64,000 nt of DNA from Gigaspora rosea (GCA_003550325.1 QKWP01000577.1:83204-147203), one strand, 5' to 3'. Shown: positions 11,260-23,965, numbered from the stretch's first letter. The notes: generated by a model from the letters alone, not told the origin. Made by a program: numbers and translations.

Positions 11260-11910
11260 TTTTTTTTTTTTACCCCTTCTGAGGGGACGCCGGATGGCGT
11301 ACTTTTATTTATTATATCTTATTCAATGGGACCTTCCTATTAAGGTCCCTACATTTGTACATTATGTAATGATCTACATATGTGCATCTATTGCTATTTC
11401 TACCGTGACTAACCGGTACTAAGCCATCCTTTTTTATTTTATTGTCCCAACCGGTTTCAACCAGCTGACCCATTTACTACCGGGGGATTTAACCGGAACT
11501 CTTTCTTAAATCTTTTTCGTATCCAACCAGAGGTACCCGGCGGTGTCTTCGGCTCCCGACCCATTTCGATTCTTCCAGAACTTTTTCGTCCCCGAGGCAG
11601 CCAGGGGTTCCACCCCGTTAGAGCAGACTACTCCACGTTCCGTCCAATTCGTCCTGGAACGGTCATCCTTCCGTTTCGGGTAAGATCCGATTGACCTATT
11701 TACTACCAGAGGATTTAACCGGAACTGATCAAGTTTTACTTCTAGACAGGGAACACAACAGCAGGAAACACAACGGCAATGTGGCTGAGCCGTCCAAACG
11801 TGGTCCTAGCAACCTGATTCAAGTGATCCGCTCCATGATCTTATATAGCAACTCTGTTTTCTGTAGGACTTGAACCGGCGACCTTGCGTTTAAATCGGCT
11901 AGTGTCCTGG
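11260..11910 (-). mobile_element. tRNA-derived SINE, minus orientation, 651 bp
   Basis: Flanked by direct repeats GATATGCCGTAAG at 11247-11259 and 11911-11923. The homologous position in the K2 block (about 56434-56450) has a single uninterrupted copy, so this is a genuine insertion with a TSD. On the minus strand the element starts at 11910 with a tRNA-like 3' half, including the pol III B-box GGTTCAAGTCC (plus-strand 11866-11876), and ends in poly-A (poly-T at 11260-11271). No clear A-box was found, so the head may be 5'-truncated. The body is GC-richer than its surroundings and contains a 34-base direct repeat ending GGATTTAACCGGAACT at about 11467 and 11693. No protein is encoded. Confidence 0.8.
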
Positions 11911-13295
11911 GATATGCCGTAAGTTAAGGGTAGGTGTCAATATTTCCATTTTCATATAAAATAGATTGTAGATCAACTTTGTATAACCATATCATATGAT
12001 TTACATATAAACATCATATGATTCGACCAATGAGGATTATCAAATTTTTGTGTAACCCAGGAAAAACATAGTGACCTCGGAAAATTTAATTCTATATGAA
12101 GTTTATTTTTTTTAAAGAGATGCATTTCTTACAACTTCACTATTATAAACAAGCTACTTTAAACTATATATTCTATAAATATGGTAAAAATTGACTCAGA
12201 TAATAAAAAGTTTTATTAGAGGCATATTTTTATTTACTATATAAAAATTCAATCTACCAAGTAGATCATATGAAAAATGATCTACGTACACCCTACCCTT
12301 ATATTAAGAATGATTGTTATTTTGCAAATTATGATCGGTATGCTACTGTTATTTAATAGTGACAGACTTTGAAAAGAATAAATATAAATGGATGATCGAT
12401 CTCTACTTGTTTAAAATAGATATTGTTTAGTGTTAGATTAAATGGAATTTGTTTGGAATAATAAAATTTCTTCTCTGCCTTAAAAAAGAGATTAAATATT
12501 CACACTAGAATTAAATAATGATAATTTCGGATATATTTCCTTTAATTTATGATAGTTTTATTTTTGTGATAAAATTTTATCAACTCCATCTTGTATCTTG
12601 CGTAATTTTTTTTATTTCATAGAATTAATAACAAGTACTCATGAATTCTAGATTTTGTTATCATTATCGACAAAATAAAAAAAACTTTATATCTTAAAAT
12701 TTCGTCTATGAAACAGTTATAAACTTTCAAATACTTCTCTAACTTTAACTAGGGTTTTATGAAAGTTACAAACTTGCAATAAATGTAATTTACTAAGTTT
12801 AAGTACATCAGATTACATGCAATTTTCATAATGTTATACATGAAACACCAGCTTTACAAAGTTCGGCTACATACAGGGTGTTCTCCCATACGTTTAGTTG
12901 TTTCAATTACACTATTAGATCAACCATTGGTATACTGTACGTAATATTTTGTTATTATGAATAACTTATATTGTTGTAGTTATGTTTCGAGATTCTAGAC
13001 GATTTCTTATTGCGTAAAATAACAATAAATTAGAAAATCCGACTAATGAAATCTTAAAAAAAAAGTTAGCATAATCTTTAAGGGAAACGGTACATGCATG
13101 TTTTTAATATATGTAGGATCTCTTTAGTGCAGATGGTATATATAATTATTATATGATTATAATACATATTAACCAACTACTTTAAGCTAATTTAAACACT
13201 AAACATAACACTGACCCTAACTATTTATAAATATGCTTAATTTAGTTCAAAAAACTAATTTTCATATATTATAATTTTATTAAAATCATGTGATA

Positions 13296-13355
13296 CTGCT
13301 AAGGGAAAACCTGTAATTCTTATTAGATAAAGAATTAAAAGTTTTCCCTTGGCAG
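13296..13355. repeat. 60-bp hairpin with TA flanks
   Basis: CTGCTAAGGGAAAACCTGTA pairs with the complementary right arm TTTTCCCTTGGCAG around a short loop. TA lies on both sides. The counterpart at 57527-57586 keeps the pairing with compensating changes at the ends (CCGC/GCGG versus CTGC/GCAG). It may be a minimal TIR element or a structured RNA. Confidence 0.6.
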
Positions 13356-13415
13356 TACTCATATATGCCCATCTATACAGTATTAAAATCAACCAATATA
13401 GTATTAAACAAGATA

Positions 13416-13588
13416 CAGTCAGACCTTTCTAAGTGCACTCTCTATAAGTGCACACCCTCCCTAAATGCACGCTCAAGTGGGGTCTAATTATATACTTGAC
13501 CTTTATAAATGCACATTTTCTTATTATTCTCTATATACACGTTATTAAAGTGTAGTCCAAAGGGAGTGCACTTAGAGAGGTCTGACTG
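13416..13588. mobile_element. CAGTC-type MITE, 173 bp
   Basis: The ends CAGTCAGACCTTTCTAAGTG and its inverted partner match at 22 of 23 bases, with TA on both sides (13414-13415 and 13589-13590). The R2 copies near 28385 and 57628 show the empty TA site. Internal GTGCAC/AAGTGCAC motifs repeat near both ends. Same family as the element at 47591. Confidence 0.88.
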
Positions 13589-14430
13589 TAATATTATATT
13601 TCTAAAAGTTGCATAATGTTGTTCTAAAAATTCTATGTTTTTTTTAATATATGTTACATTTTAATTGTGGTATAACCTATAAGAACTTACAAACGCAATT
13701 GCTTGATTTTTTCATGATTATAGAATTTGAAAAAAATATAAAGATAATTTTGTCATATCAATATAGCATGACAAAAAGCTCTTATGAATGAATTATGCTA
13801 ATAAAATATTAAAATAAGTAAGTCTTTCAATAAAATTGTTTATAATAAACTTTGGGTATGCTGAGCCACAATTTTTTCAAAATTCTCGCCTTTTCACTAA
13901 ACATAATATTTTCAGTGTTAATATTTTTTATTTAACATGAATTCTGAGGCAGCAATTTTCTTTATTAATTTTCATTGTCAGGTTCAACCGTAACCGATAA
14001 TGTCAGATGAGTGTATAAAAAAAAAGAATAATTAGAAAGTAAATAGATGAGTTAATGCAGACAAAAAATTAAATTGTATGAACTGAATTATTTGAATTAT
14101 AAAAGAAAATTTCATGACTTAACTATTCAGTCAATTCATCATATGTACTGTTAAATCTAAAAATTTGATCAAAGATTTTGCCATTCATAAAATTCATTGT
14201 ATTGCATAAAACTATGTATACTTAAAATATTTTCTAATATTTGCAGCTCAATATTTTAGCAAATCTAATACATCGATTAGTACGTCGATTAAAACATCGA
14301 CTAATAAATCTTCTTTATACACTATTCACTATATTTACGGAGTAAAATTATCTAATTAGAAAAATTAGATAAATGCCACAAGCTTGAGTAGCTTATTCTA
14401 GCTTATTTACTGTAGTTTTTTTATAATAAG

Positions 14431-15088
14431 CCCTATAAGAAAAATGTACCGTATAGGCACGGGATGGAATCGGATAGGCACGGGTTATTTTGGCACGGGT
14501 CAAGGTCCGGATTTGTACGGGCATGGCCCGAGTTGGTTCGGATTCGGTGGACCGTGTGGGACCGTGTGCCCGTGCCAATTGGACCGTAAATGGCTCGGGT
14601 TTTGCAGCAGTTTACTAATCGAATCGGCACGGATTTGGCACGGGTAATGAACGTAAATTCACGTGCCAACGCAATAACGATGTGGATTAACAAAAAACAT
14701 AAATTTACATAAGTAATAAATATAAGATGAACAAGCTAACTGCATATGAAGCAAAATTTTGTAAGGAATTTTTTTTGTTAAGACACACAGGGAAGCTTCA
14801 TTAGTGAAATCATGAGATATCGCTCTTTTTTTTAAAAAAATCCTTTACTGATCTTCGCTCTCCACGAAACGAGCCAACACGTATCACGAGCCAACACGTG
14901 TGTAACGTACACATACGTGTCATCTGAACGTGCCATTTCATATGACGTGATATTACGTGCCACCCTTTGCTGCAATGTCCGTGCCATTTTTACCGTGCCA
15001 TTCCGTAAAACGTTCCTGTACGTGCTTGCCATTTCGAGCATTCCCGACACCAACCCGTACCACAACCCGTGCCACTTTTCTTATAGGG
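14431..15088. mobile_element. GC-rich non-autonomous TIR element, 658 bp, 3-bp TSD
   Basis: The ends CCCTATAAGAAAAATG and the inverted CACTTTTCTTATAGGG match closely. AAG flanks both sides. The R2 copies at about 32915 and 58460 lack the element and have a single AAG, which supports a 3-bp TSD. Inside, GGCACGGG-like motifs repeat many times in one orientation in the left third and as CGTGCCA in the right third, the pattern expected of subterminal transposase-binding sites. Overlapping open frames on both strands are by-products of this repeat and of the locally higher GC. Confidence 0.75.
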
Positions 15089-15099
15089 AAGTGATGCCG

Positions 15100-18000
15100 A
15101 ACAAAAACTTGTAAGAAATATTTTATGCATTCGATAAGCTTCATCTCATAAAATTTTTATTAATTTATTTAAATTAAATAATGCAAATTTAAAGTGATTA
15201 AATACATAAGAACTTTACTAACTGTTACAAATTTTAATTACATTTGAATGATCCTCTATGGATGTAATTTGTGTTGTCTTACGTAATTTTGGGTAAGCTT
15301 CATGAAATCTGATTGTTGAAATTTACGCAAAATTATATGCAATGCTGTATTGTAAGTTTGTAATTTTCGTAACACAACCCTAATCTTGGTTGGAAAAAAT
15401 TAAACTTTCTTGAATCACTTAAATTTGCTGTTATATCAAAAATAGATTTTCAATGTTCAATTATTGAAATTTATGGATATGAAATAAGCTGATTGGTAAC
15501 TAACAGTTCAAATTATACCATAAAATTATAGTTTAGAGTTTCTAGACAATTCATATAAGCAAATATTATCTTTTGAAAATTTTTGTCACTAAAATAATAC
15601 TTGTTTTGAATACGAAGTGTTGCGCTTGTTCTTCCAGTCCGCAGCAACAATAGTAACTTTGTGGTATGTAACTTTTGCAGTGTAACTCTATGGATAAATA
15701 ATAATATTTGTATAAAAACAAAGTTCCAGACTATAAAGGCAAAAAAACTTTAGTAGCAATTTTGTTGATTACAAGCCAATATAAGAAAAAAGAATAAGCA
15801 TCCTATTTTAAATTTAATTAGTATATTATCTTTACTATTGCTGTTTGTGTAATCAACTGTTCTAATATAATAGATATTACCATAGTAGGATTTAATGCCA
15901 AATATTTAAGCACTACTTATGCTGTATTAACTTTAATATGACCGTGTTATCAATTCTTATCTCATGCTCAAGTATCAAATCCCATTGAATTTGGTACTAA
16001 AATTTTAGAATTTCAGATTTGAATTGTGTGCTTATCAATCGCATCTATGTGTTAAGTAGCGGTTACCCACTCGAATTGTTAGATTTATTTTAGATTAACT
16101 TCAATAATAAAATTCGTTAATGTAAGTAATATGAATACTAATATTATTCACAACAAATTTATGAATGTGTAGGAATTGAAAGGCAGGATTTCCGCCATCT
16201 GTATTGAGGCATCTGAATTTATATGAAGCTACAAAAGATATGACTTTGAAATACATTATTTTCTTATTTTTATCAATTTTGCAATTCTGCTATCTATGCA
16301 AGTTTTATTTTTGCCCCGTTTGATTATATGTACATGTAACATGTACATTTAATTTCTTCACATATGTTAATGAAATTTTATTTACAATGACTTTAAACCT
16401 ATTTTAGGCTTATTTTTTGGTTCAAATACAAAACTATTAAAAAGTTTCCAGCTGTTTTCATAATCAACTGTATTTCTTTCCATAGTTGTTGCCATATTTT
16501 TAACCTTTCATGCCTGCTTCCTCATACCTCAAGAACGTATCTTTGCGGTTAATCGTCTGACATCAGAAGGCGGCCCTACAGTAGTCGACCGTAGCATTGA
16601 AAAGAACTCAAATTAAACGTGCATGTACAGATATTATAGCATATACTTATTAAAGAATGTATGCTTTGGATCGATCTCATCTTTACGCTTAGTTTCCTTC
16701 TTCCTATCATAGCAAAACAATTGGCGTTAATTAATGACATTATACCGTATATTTTTCTACTACTGCACTATTTTTATGGTCTTGATTCATGGTTACCAAA
16801 TAAGTACCAGAAAAAGATCTTAAAGTATAATTTCCAGAGATCTATTTCTATTGTTAGATTTGCAGAAATCGTGGCAACATAGCCATAATACGAGCTTATA
16901 CAGTTTAAGATGCTTTTCTACGACTTTACTGGCCTGTGAAATGTGCACAGTGCTACTTGTAGCTTTTAGTTGCTAATTTGTAAAATTGATTAATATATTT
17001 TTTTTCTTGTATGGTGCAAGAAGCCTATACTCAACATGTTTCAATTTTTAAATCACTATAATTTTTTGTGCAAGAGGGTTTTTAAAAAACTGACTGGTAA
17101 CTTTGTAAAGCAATATTAGTTCTATAAGTTTGCCAAATAGTTTTTTGAAAAACCTTCTCTATAAAAAGTTGATGCATTTTAAAGATTACTATTGTTTTAT
17201 ATATAATTACTATGTGTTTCAATTTTAACTAACTTTAAAGTGCTATAACTTTTTATAAAGGCAACATTTTAAAAATCTGACTGGTAACTTTGTTCATTAT
17301 GATATGCTCTACAAATTTGCCAAATATCTTTTAAAAATATTGTCTCTACAAAAAGTTGATGCATTTTAAAGTTATACTATTTTATTGTCTAGTATAGGCT
17401 TCTTGCACCATATATAAAACAAATGTTTATCGCTCTTCGCAAATTAGGAAGACAAATAAGTTTTTAATTCCTATAATTCTGCATTTTATCATTGTTTTAA
17501 CGATGGCAATATGCAAATTTCATAGATTCACAAAAACCAGTGTCTAAATTCTGTGTATTTTCATTGTTTTAATAGATTATATGCAGAATTCATGTGGTTC
17601 ACAAATTCAGTTGTAATGCTAAGTGATAATAATATCGATTAACAAAGTGCTTTACCTTACTTAGACCTTTTATTGGTTGGCCAATATAAACATATTAACA
17701 TGGCTATCAGGATGATTAAGGCACCCGTTTATATTGGATGGGTCATTGGAGTTCTAATTTTTCAATTAATGAGCACCCTTATTTATTGCATGCTTAATCG
17801 CTGTGATTATTCAATGCTACTGGCTATTACATTAAAACTTAGATCATATTAAAAGAAATGTGATATAGACATAATATGCTATCATAATATTAGCTGAGTT
17901 AAAGAATAATAAAAAGGTTAGAGATTTGGAAATGAGATTGGTTGAACATGAGCAAAAGTGTGATGAAATGTTATATATCATTATTCTAATTGAAGAAATA

Positions 18001-19495
18001 TAACCTAATTGATTGCAGTTCCAAATTATAAACTATCCACTTTAACCTTCTTAGTCATAACATTATTATATATGTATTACGATTATTTGTTTAAATAATG
18101 CATATGTATTCTTAAATTAATTATTGTATCATATATTTATTGCTACAGTATTAATACAAAAATCAAAACCTAATTTGTAAACATTTTAATACTTTGCATG
18201 AAGAGTTAAAGAAAACAAAATTACCTGGTATAAAATAATATCATTAATCACAAGATTTATAGTCACATAAGCTGCAATTGAAGTAGTGGCAAGGTCATAA
18301 GATAAATTCGCTGATATCAATAAGCTAATTAGAAATAATGAAGCAATTGCCATACTTTAAAACTAATGAATTTATAGTTTATAAGAATCTTTCTTCTGAT
18401 ATTCAATATCACATAAAGTTATTAGCATTAACTATTTACAATGAATATGAAAGAAAGGTATGGTAGGTTTCTACTGTATTTAATATGCTAAAACATTTGT
18501 TTTTAGAAACATGATTAAGTTTCTATATTGACTACAAATTTTGATAATGGTTTGATGACGCGTCGATGAAATCTTGTATTAAACTACATTGGCATTTTTC
18601 AATAACAAAAATTTAAAGAAACGTAGTACAATAATACAAGTTTCATATCATCAAGATATGTAAATTCATAAATTCAATCTATGTGTTTTATTAAATTTCT
18701 CGATTGCATTTAAATATCTAAATCTATTGTCGCGCTTCTTTCTCATGCCAATTGTTAATTCTGTACGTTAATACATGAAAGGAACATAAAATACATCAAA
18801 TCTGCTCAAAAATAATATTAATAGGAATATAGTTGAAAATATAGGTTCAACTAATTCTGACCACAAAAGATTCTTATATATACCTAAAGGATAATAATAT
18901 CTTCTCTCGGCAATATTTATAGGGTGCATAATGAGTATTTTTAAGTGAGAGTTTTAAAAGTTGAATTTAAAATTATGAATGTAAACAAAGAAATGATATG
19001 GTGCATCTGATAGCTCGTTTATAAAGTTTAAACTGTAATTAATGACAAAGATACTTGTATAAACATGTACATTCGGAACTTGATCGGAAATGAAGTAATT
19101 ATTTAAGTAACTCTTTAAATAAAAAGTATTTAAATAACTTCAAAACTATTTGCAAATTTGATATTCAAGAATAAAGAAAAAAATATTGACTGAAATAGAT
19201 TCTCAAAGTTTAATTCTGAAACAATTGAGATTTAAGACTTCGATGAAATCATTTACAAAATATGAAATTAAAATAACAACCACAATTATTACTATCATAA
19301 ATGGGTATTTTAACATTATATACTGTACAATTCTATAATTCAAGAATTATTTCTAATAACAACCATTAACCGCTTTTTCACATTCAACACAAGCACCAAA
19401 TCGTATAATTTTGATTGGATATTATTGAATATATATGAAAATCCCCTGTTCACATCCATTTTTGAAAGCATCTACAAAAATCCTAATATGTATAC
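15100..19495. repeat. R1 spacer repeat, copy ii
   Basis: Collinear with R1 copy i (about 2100-6830). It lacks the 973-bp element of copy i and carries a different insertion at 17012. An open frame at 16661-16882 lies in sequence whose copy-i counterpart is not open, so it is not treated as a gene. Confidence 0.8.
17012..17410. mobile_element. TIR element, 399 bp, perfect 20-bp inverted termini
   Basis: TGGTGCAAGAAGCCTATACT at the left is perfectly inverted at the right. TA flanks both ends. The corresponding place in R1 copy i (about 4680) lacks it. The interior consists of two direct repeats of about 170 bp, each containing CTGACTGGTAACTTTGT and AAAAGTTGATGCATTTTAAA. Non-coding. Confidence 0.88.
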
Positions 19496-19506
19496 TACCA
19501 TATCAT

Positions 19507-20330
19507 TTTGATATACCAGGAGCGGAGTATGAAATACGAAGTGCATGGTTATATGAAGAGTGAAATGATGTGAGCAAATACGGTTCTTTGATTGGTTATA
19601 TTTTCACATGACATTGTGGAATGCGATGTTCCAAATCTGCATTTTGTATTAAACCGGTTTGATAGACTTTTTTGCGTATGTACGTGCTATTCGTGCTGAT
19701 TGTCCCTAAGTATTTCAAGTTTACGTTTCCTGCATTTGAATTACTGATTATCGCGGTAAGGATTGATGTTTAAGGGATTCCGGTATGTGATTACAGTAAT
19801 AATTTTTTTATGTGTCCATTGTTTATTATCGTGCTTTCTTGATTTATGTGTTAACATTGTAGCTTGTTTTTACTTGTTTTACTCGGTCGTGTATCGAGTC
19901 ACTTGATATTTACCAGGAACGGAGTGCAACGTAGTGTATAGTTATCTGAAGAGTGAAATGATGTGAACAAATACGGTTCTTTGATTGGTTATATTTTCAC
20001 ATGACATTGCATTTTATATTAATCCAGGTTTGATATGGCTTTTGTACGTACGTACGTGCTATTCGTACATGATTACCCCTTCAAAAAGGACTATTTTAAG
20101 TAAGTATTTCAAGTTTATGTTTCGTGCCTTTAATTTACTGTTTATCGCGGTAAGGATTGATGTTTAAGGGATTCTATAATATTACGGTATGTGTTCACAA
20201 TATTGATTTTTTTATGTGTACATTGTTTATCATCGTGCTTTCTTGATTTATGTGTTAACATTGTAGCTTGTTTTTACTTGTTTTACTCGGGATTCCGTTT
20301 GGATTATCGATTGTGTATTTAGTCACTTAA
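19507..20330. repeat. Tandem duplication of a roughly 410-bp unit
   Basis: Unit 1 starts with CCAGGAGCGGAGT at about 19508 and unit 2 with CCAGGAACGGAGT at about 19915. Both continue with GAAGAGTGAAATGATGTGA, TACGGTTCTTTGATTGGTTA and, near the end, TTAACATTGTAGCTTGTTTT. The CCAGGAACGGA edge recurs, mostly inverted, at about 20790, 43060, 43095 and 62630, so it looks like the terminus of a dispersed element. Confidence 0.75.
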
Positions 20331-20880
20331 GATTTTTTTGATTTTTTATTGGTACCTAATTTATATTTTTCGAACTTAATTCGTAATTGTATTAATATGG
20401 GGGCTTATTTTTTATAACGTTTTACTATTAGTACTGTTGATCGGATGGTCGTTATCTTGTGCCATGCGTGTTGACCTTTAAGTTACTGTTACGTTTCGTT
20501 ACTGATTTTGATATGTTCTTTTATTAGGCTGTGCAAAAGTTGATTTTTCGTTTTGCATTACAAGGATTTCAAAATTCGGGACGAATGGGCGGATTTTTTT
20601 ATTTTTTTTTTTACTTTACTGCAAATAGAATAATGCCCACATTTAAGGTTATACGAGGTTAATTTTTCGTATGCCAACTTTGTACCATACACATGTAAAC
20701 TAAGATGTACATAGTTTATTAAATAGTATTAATAAACTGTTAAACATTTCATTTTTTAAAACTTCTAATACGGTCTATTAATTCTTCCGTTCCTGGTTTT
20801 GCGTGACAGCGTCGCGCAGCTACCTTATTATTTAAGAGAGGCGATCATTTATAGTGTAATAATATATGTAAAATCTGGAA
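20331..20880. other. Repeat-edge region without genes
   Basis: Contains TTCCGTTCCTGGTTTTGCGT near 20790 followed by GCGCAGCTACCTTA. The complement of both recurs at 62614-62645. Otherwise T-rich, with nothing coding recognised. Confidence 0.45.
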
Positions 20881-21114
20881 TTATTTAATGTCACGGCTGA
20901 TGCTGAAGTTGGCTGATACTGAAGCTCAGGGGTCTCGATTGGAAATTATAAGTCCTGCTAAAATCCACATATCCTCTATAAATATAAAATCTACACCCAA
21001 ACCCTACCCTAACCCTATAAGACAAAGCTCCAAAAAAGAATTCAAAATTTTAAATCAAAATAGGTCAAAGTTTCAGCATCAGCCAACTTCAGCATCAGCC
21101 GTGACATTAAATAA
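20881..21114. mobile_element. TIR element, 234 bp, TTAA-containing edges
   Basis: Inverted termini of about 40 bases: TTATTTAATGTCACGGCTGA and its complement at the right end, continuing TGCTGAAGTTGGCTGAT. TTAA sits at both edges just outside TGTCACGGC, compatible with a piggyBac-like TTAA target. Because TTAA is palindromic, the exact ends stay ambiguous. The interior has the telomere-like string ACCCTACCCTAACCCTA. The open frame through it is not considered a gene. Confidence 0.75.
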
Positions 21115-21202
21115 CCATTACAGTTGAATAAGCATTCTTAATTTTATAATTTTATTATATTCTTTATTGTAAATTTATTTCAATAAATTTAAATCAGTAA
21201 AT

Positions 21203-22476
21203 TTATTTTGGTTTTTTGTGAATCTGAAATATTTCGTATTCATTTACTAAAGAAAGTTCAACATTATAAATTTCTGTTTCATATGCGTCATTATCACAAT
21301 GTCATGCATTTTGATCTTTCAAACACATTTTATCAAAATCAGTAAACATTCAAAATCATTACCACCAAAGTTTGCTGCATAGTTCTTTCTTAAAAATAAA
21401 ACATACTGTGGAATTTAACTCGACTTAAAATAGAACTGACTAGCGTCATTTTTCAATTAAAAATAAAGCTCTCCTGGCAATAAACATAATTGTGAACAGA
21501 ACTATTCCATGCAATTGGATTATGTCCTCCAAGAATTTTTTCAATATTATCAGAGCCTTTAACATTTGCAAAATAACAATATTAGTTTTCATATCACACA
21601 AATTCCAAAATGCATCTCTAGAAAAAGAATCCTTACTCCCACGAAGAAGTAATTTAAATTCGAATGTATTATATATTCATTATACAAATCGACTTTTTTT
21701 ATCAATCCATGATGAAATTTCTGCTGCGTGTTCTTCGTTAATAACTGTTGAAAATGGCTCTGTCGATCTGGCTGGCAAACTGGTTCTGAAATAATACGGG
21801 GTGGTAGAATAGTTGATGAAATTTGATAATTAGGTGTCATAAATTTTTTAATTAAAACATTCCAAATATTTTCATCAAAAAAATTTTGAATATGGCAATA
21901 AACGATTTGCAACATCGTCACTAGAAATTTAAAAGTATCGGATAAAAGACAATCGGTTTGTAATGTTGTCTTCAAAGCCATAAAATTTATAATTCCAATT
22001 TTTATCTCTTCCATTTGCAAATCATCACGACTGATGAGTGAAACTAGTGCATTCTCTTTATGAGAAGTGAAATCTTCTGAATTAAAGACGAGATTTGGAT
22101 ATTTTGCTACAATGTTATTACACCAGTTTTGAAGTTCTTTGAGTTTATCATTTTGAAAGCATGTTTTATGAATATGCGCAAATCGAGAACGTAACCAGTG
22201 AGAATTAATGTTTTTGAAGACATTCCATTAATTCTTCTAAAAGAAATTCTTTAGCTATTTGAATAAGTTCAAAAAGAAAGATTCTCTAAAGAAGCAAATC
22301 CGCTATATATGTACCTTATATGTTTTTTAAAAAATTAAGGTAAAAAATATTGCAAAATAATTTACGTATAAAAAAAAAAAATTATATCTTCGTTCACTTG
22401 ATTTTAATTTCAAATTGCTGAATTGAGATATTTGATTTAAATCAATCCTTATAACGCTAACTGTATCCTTAGCAAT
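21203..22476 (-). pseudogene. BTB-BACK-TLDc relic, copy 2
   Basis: Minus-strand paralogue of 7122-8676. The C-terminal end ('FQIHKKPK' then TAA at 21205-21203), parts of TLDc, the BACK-like region and the intron region are recognisable, but numerous indels break the frame. For example, the segment equivalent to 'LLLRGSKDGFT' is shifted. The BTB exon is cut off at about 22476, and sequence beyond is unrelated, so the start codon is lost. It keeps TGG at the site where copy 1 has TAG. A plus-strand open frame at 21492-21794 is a shadow. Confidence 0.85.
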
Positions 22477-23950
22477 CTTGATTTAAGTGACAATAAATGC
22501 TTCTTTTATGTAAAAAATAGGTCATAGATCTATGAATTATGGAAAATTGTACAATTATGACCTTGCGCACAAAATTGATCACTGATTTACGGGTCTCGGA
22601 AAAAAAGTCGTAAACATCACCCATAATTAGATAACCTCTTACTGCATCGCAGTATATTGCCGTTTTTCGCATAATGTTATTGGTGAATATAACTCTTTTT
22701 TATTTTTTTGCAATATTAATGTCTTTATTAAGGAATCGCAGATTATTTGCTAATCGAAATCTTACATAATATCGCGACATAGCTTTTACGAACTTCTTCG
22801 AAACCATTGAGATAATTTGATATTTATATCTCAAAAACATGGTCAGCATTATATAAATTGTCATCAACTTTAAATTCTTAATTATTTTTAGTTCTGTTAT
22901 CATTTAGGATTTTCTGGCTAATGTCCCTGAATTATCATGTATGTAGGGAGTATTACATCAGAATTTGTGGAAACATCATAATTATTTGTAGTTTTAAAAT
23001 TCATGGCACTTAAACAAGTTGATATTGGTTTCGGTATCGGTGCCATTGATGTTGATGTACATTTGCCAAAATCATTACAGATATTTGAGAATAATAGATA
23101 TGAGACATAATTTTTTATAGTAATTTTTTAGACTTAAAATTTCATGTATCTGATCTAGTGATGCCTACGAAATGACAAAACCTAACGAAACCATAAGTTT
23201 CGTCTATGACGAAACTTGACGTAGCTTGACGAAACTTCTATGGTTTCGTCAGGTTTCGTCATTTCGTCAGGCATCACTAATCTAATCATCAAAGTCGGAT
23301 TCGGATGATAGGCCTAAATTTGATAGGCCAAGATCTTAAAAGGGATTAATGAAGAAAATTACTATTCGGATATATTTTTATATTCGTTTAGCTATGTTTG
23401 AAATAATTATTCCGAAAGCTTTTATGACAAATATTGCGAAATTAAACGAAACAATGAGAATGTTCTTTAATGAAATAGAATTCAATATTATTAAGGTGCG
23501 CTGACTTAAAAAATAAATGACGCATCATGATCTTTTTAACAAAATTAATTCTTCGTAGATATATGTATCTTAATTAAATTATTAAAGTAATATAAATAAT
23601 GTTCTTGGTTTATCTTTTATATTTATTATACAAATCAATACCGTAATAAAGAAAAGTTTAACGAAATTTAGCCATTATTAATGTCGAATGGGTTTCGGGA
23701 GTTGACTATTTCTTTCTATTGATGAAAATCTAATTATTGCCTGAAACGAACATTTCAATTTGCCCATTGCTAATGGTGCTCTCAAGTAGTCTACATGCAA
23801 GATTAGCCTTGTTGTCCAATATATACAATAATTTCTAACGCTAAAATCGATAAACTGCGCTTTTTTTTTTTTGAAAAGGAATGATTAACGAATAAAAGAT
23901 TATGATTAACCTCAATATGTCAAGTTACACTACGCATGCAGTAATTGCAT
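22477..23950. other. Intergenic region before the Sel1-kinase gene
   Basis: AT-rich and apparently unique within the window. Minus-strand open frames of 67 codons at 22469-22672 and 22700-22903 show no domain. The only clear feature is the small MITE at 23156-23279. Confidence 0.45.
23156..23279. mobile_element. hAT-type MITE, 124 bp
   Basis: Starts TAGTGATGCC and ends GGCATCACTA as inverted repeats. Nearly the whole element is an imperfect palindrome of TTTCGTC/GACGAAA units. The flanking octamers ATCTGATC (23148-23155) and ATCTAATC (23280-23287) form an 8-bp TSD with one mismatch, as expected for hAT. Confidence 0.85.
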
Positions 23951-23956
23951 CTAAAA

Positions 23957-23965
23957 TATATAAAT
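23957..23965 (+). promoter_or_regulatory. TATA-like box upstream of the Sel1-kinase gene
   Basis: TATATAAAT about 70 bp before the chosen start codon, followed by an (ACGT)n stretch at 23969-23992. Positional evidence only. Confidence 0.35.

Larger units (their letters stand above)
11926..15100. repeat. R2 spacer repeat, copy i
   Basis: Non-coding block downstream of K1, collinear with 56440-58560 downstream of K2. Its right half also recurs at 28380-29206 and 32041-32930. Anchors include ATTTAATAGTGACAGACTTT, CTTACAAACGCAATTGCTTG and GGTTCAACCGTAACCGATAA-like strings. This copy has gained the MITE at 13416 and the GC-rich element at 14431; the other copies show the empty sites. It runs directly into R1 copy ii at about 15100. 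Confidence 0.8.

Noticed and set aside
11866..11910. Possible tRNA gene (GGTTCAAGTCC on the minus strand)
   Set aside because: Only the 3' half is tRNA-like. No acceptor stem or D-arm can be formed, and the piece is the head of a SINE bounded by TSDs.
14393..15144. Several overlapping open frames of 60-86 codons on both strands
   Set aside because: They arise from the GC-richer GGCACGGG/CGTGCCA repeats of the 658-bp transposon and have no consistent protein motif.
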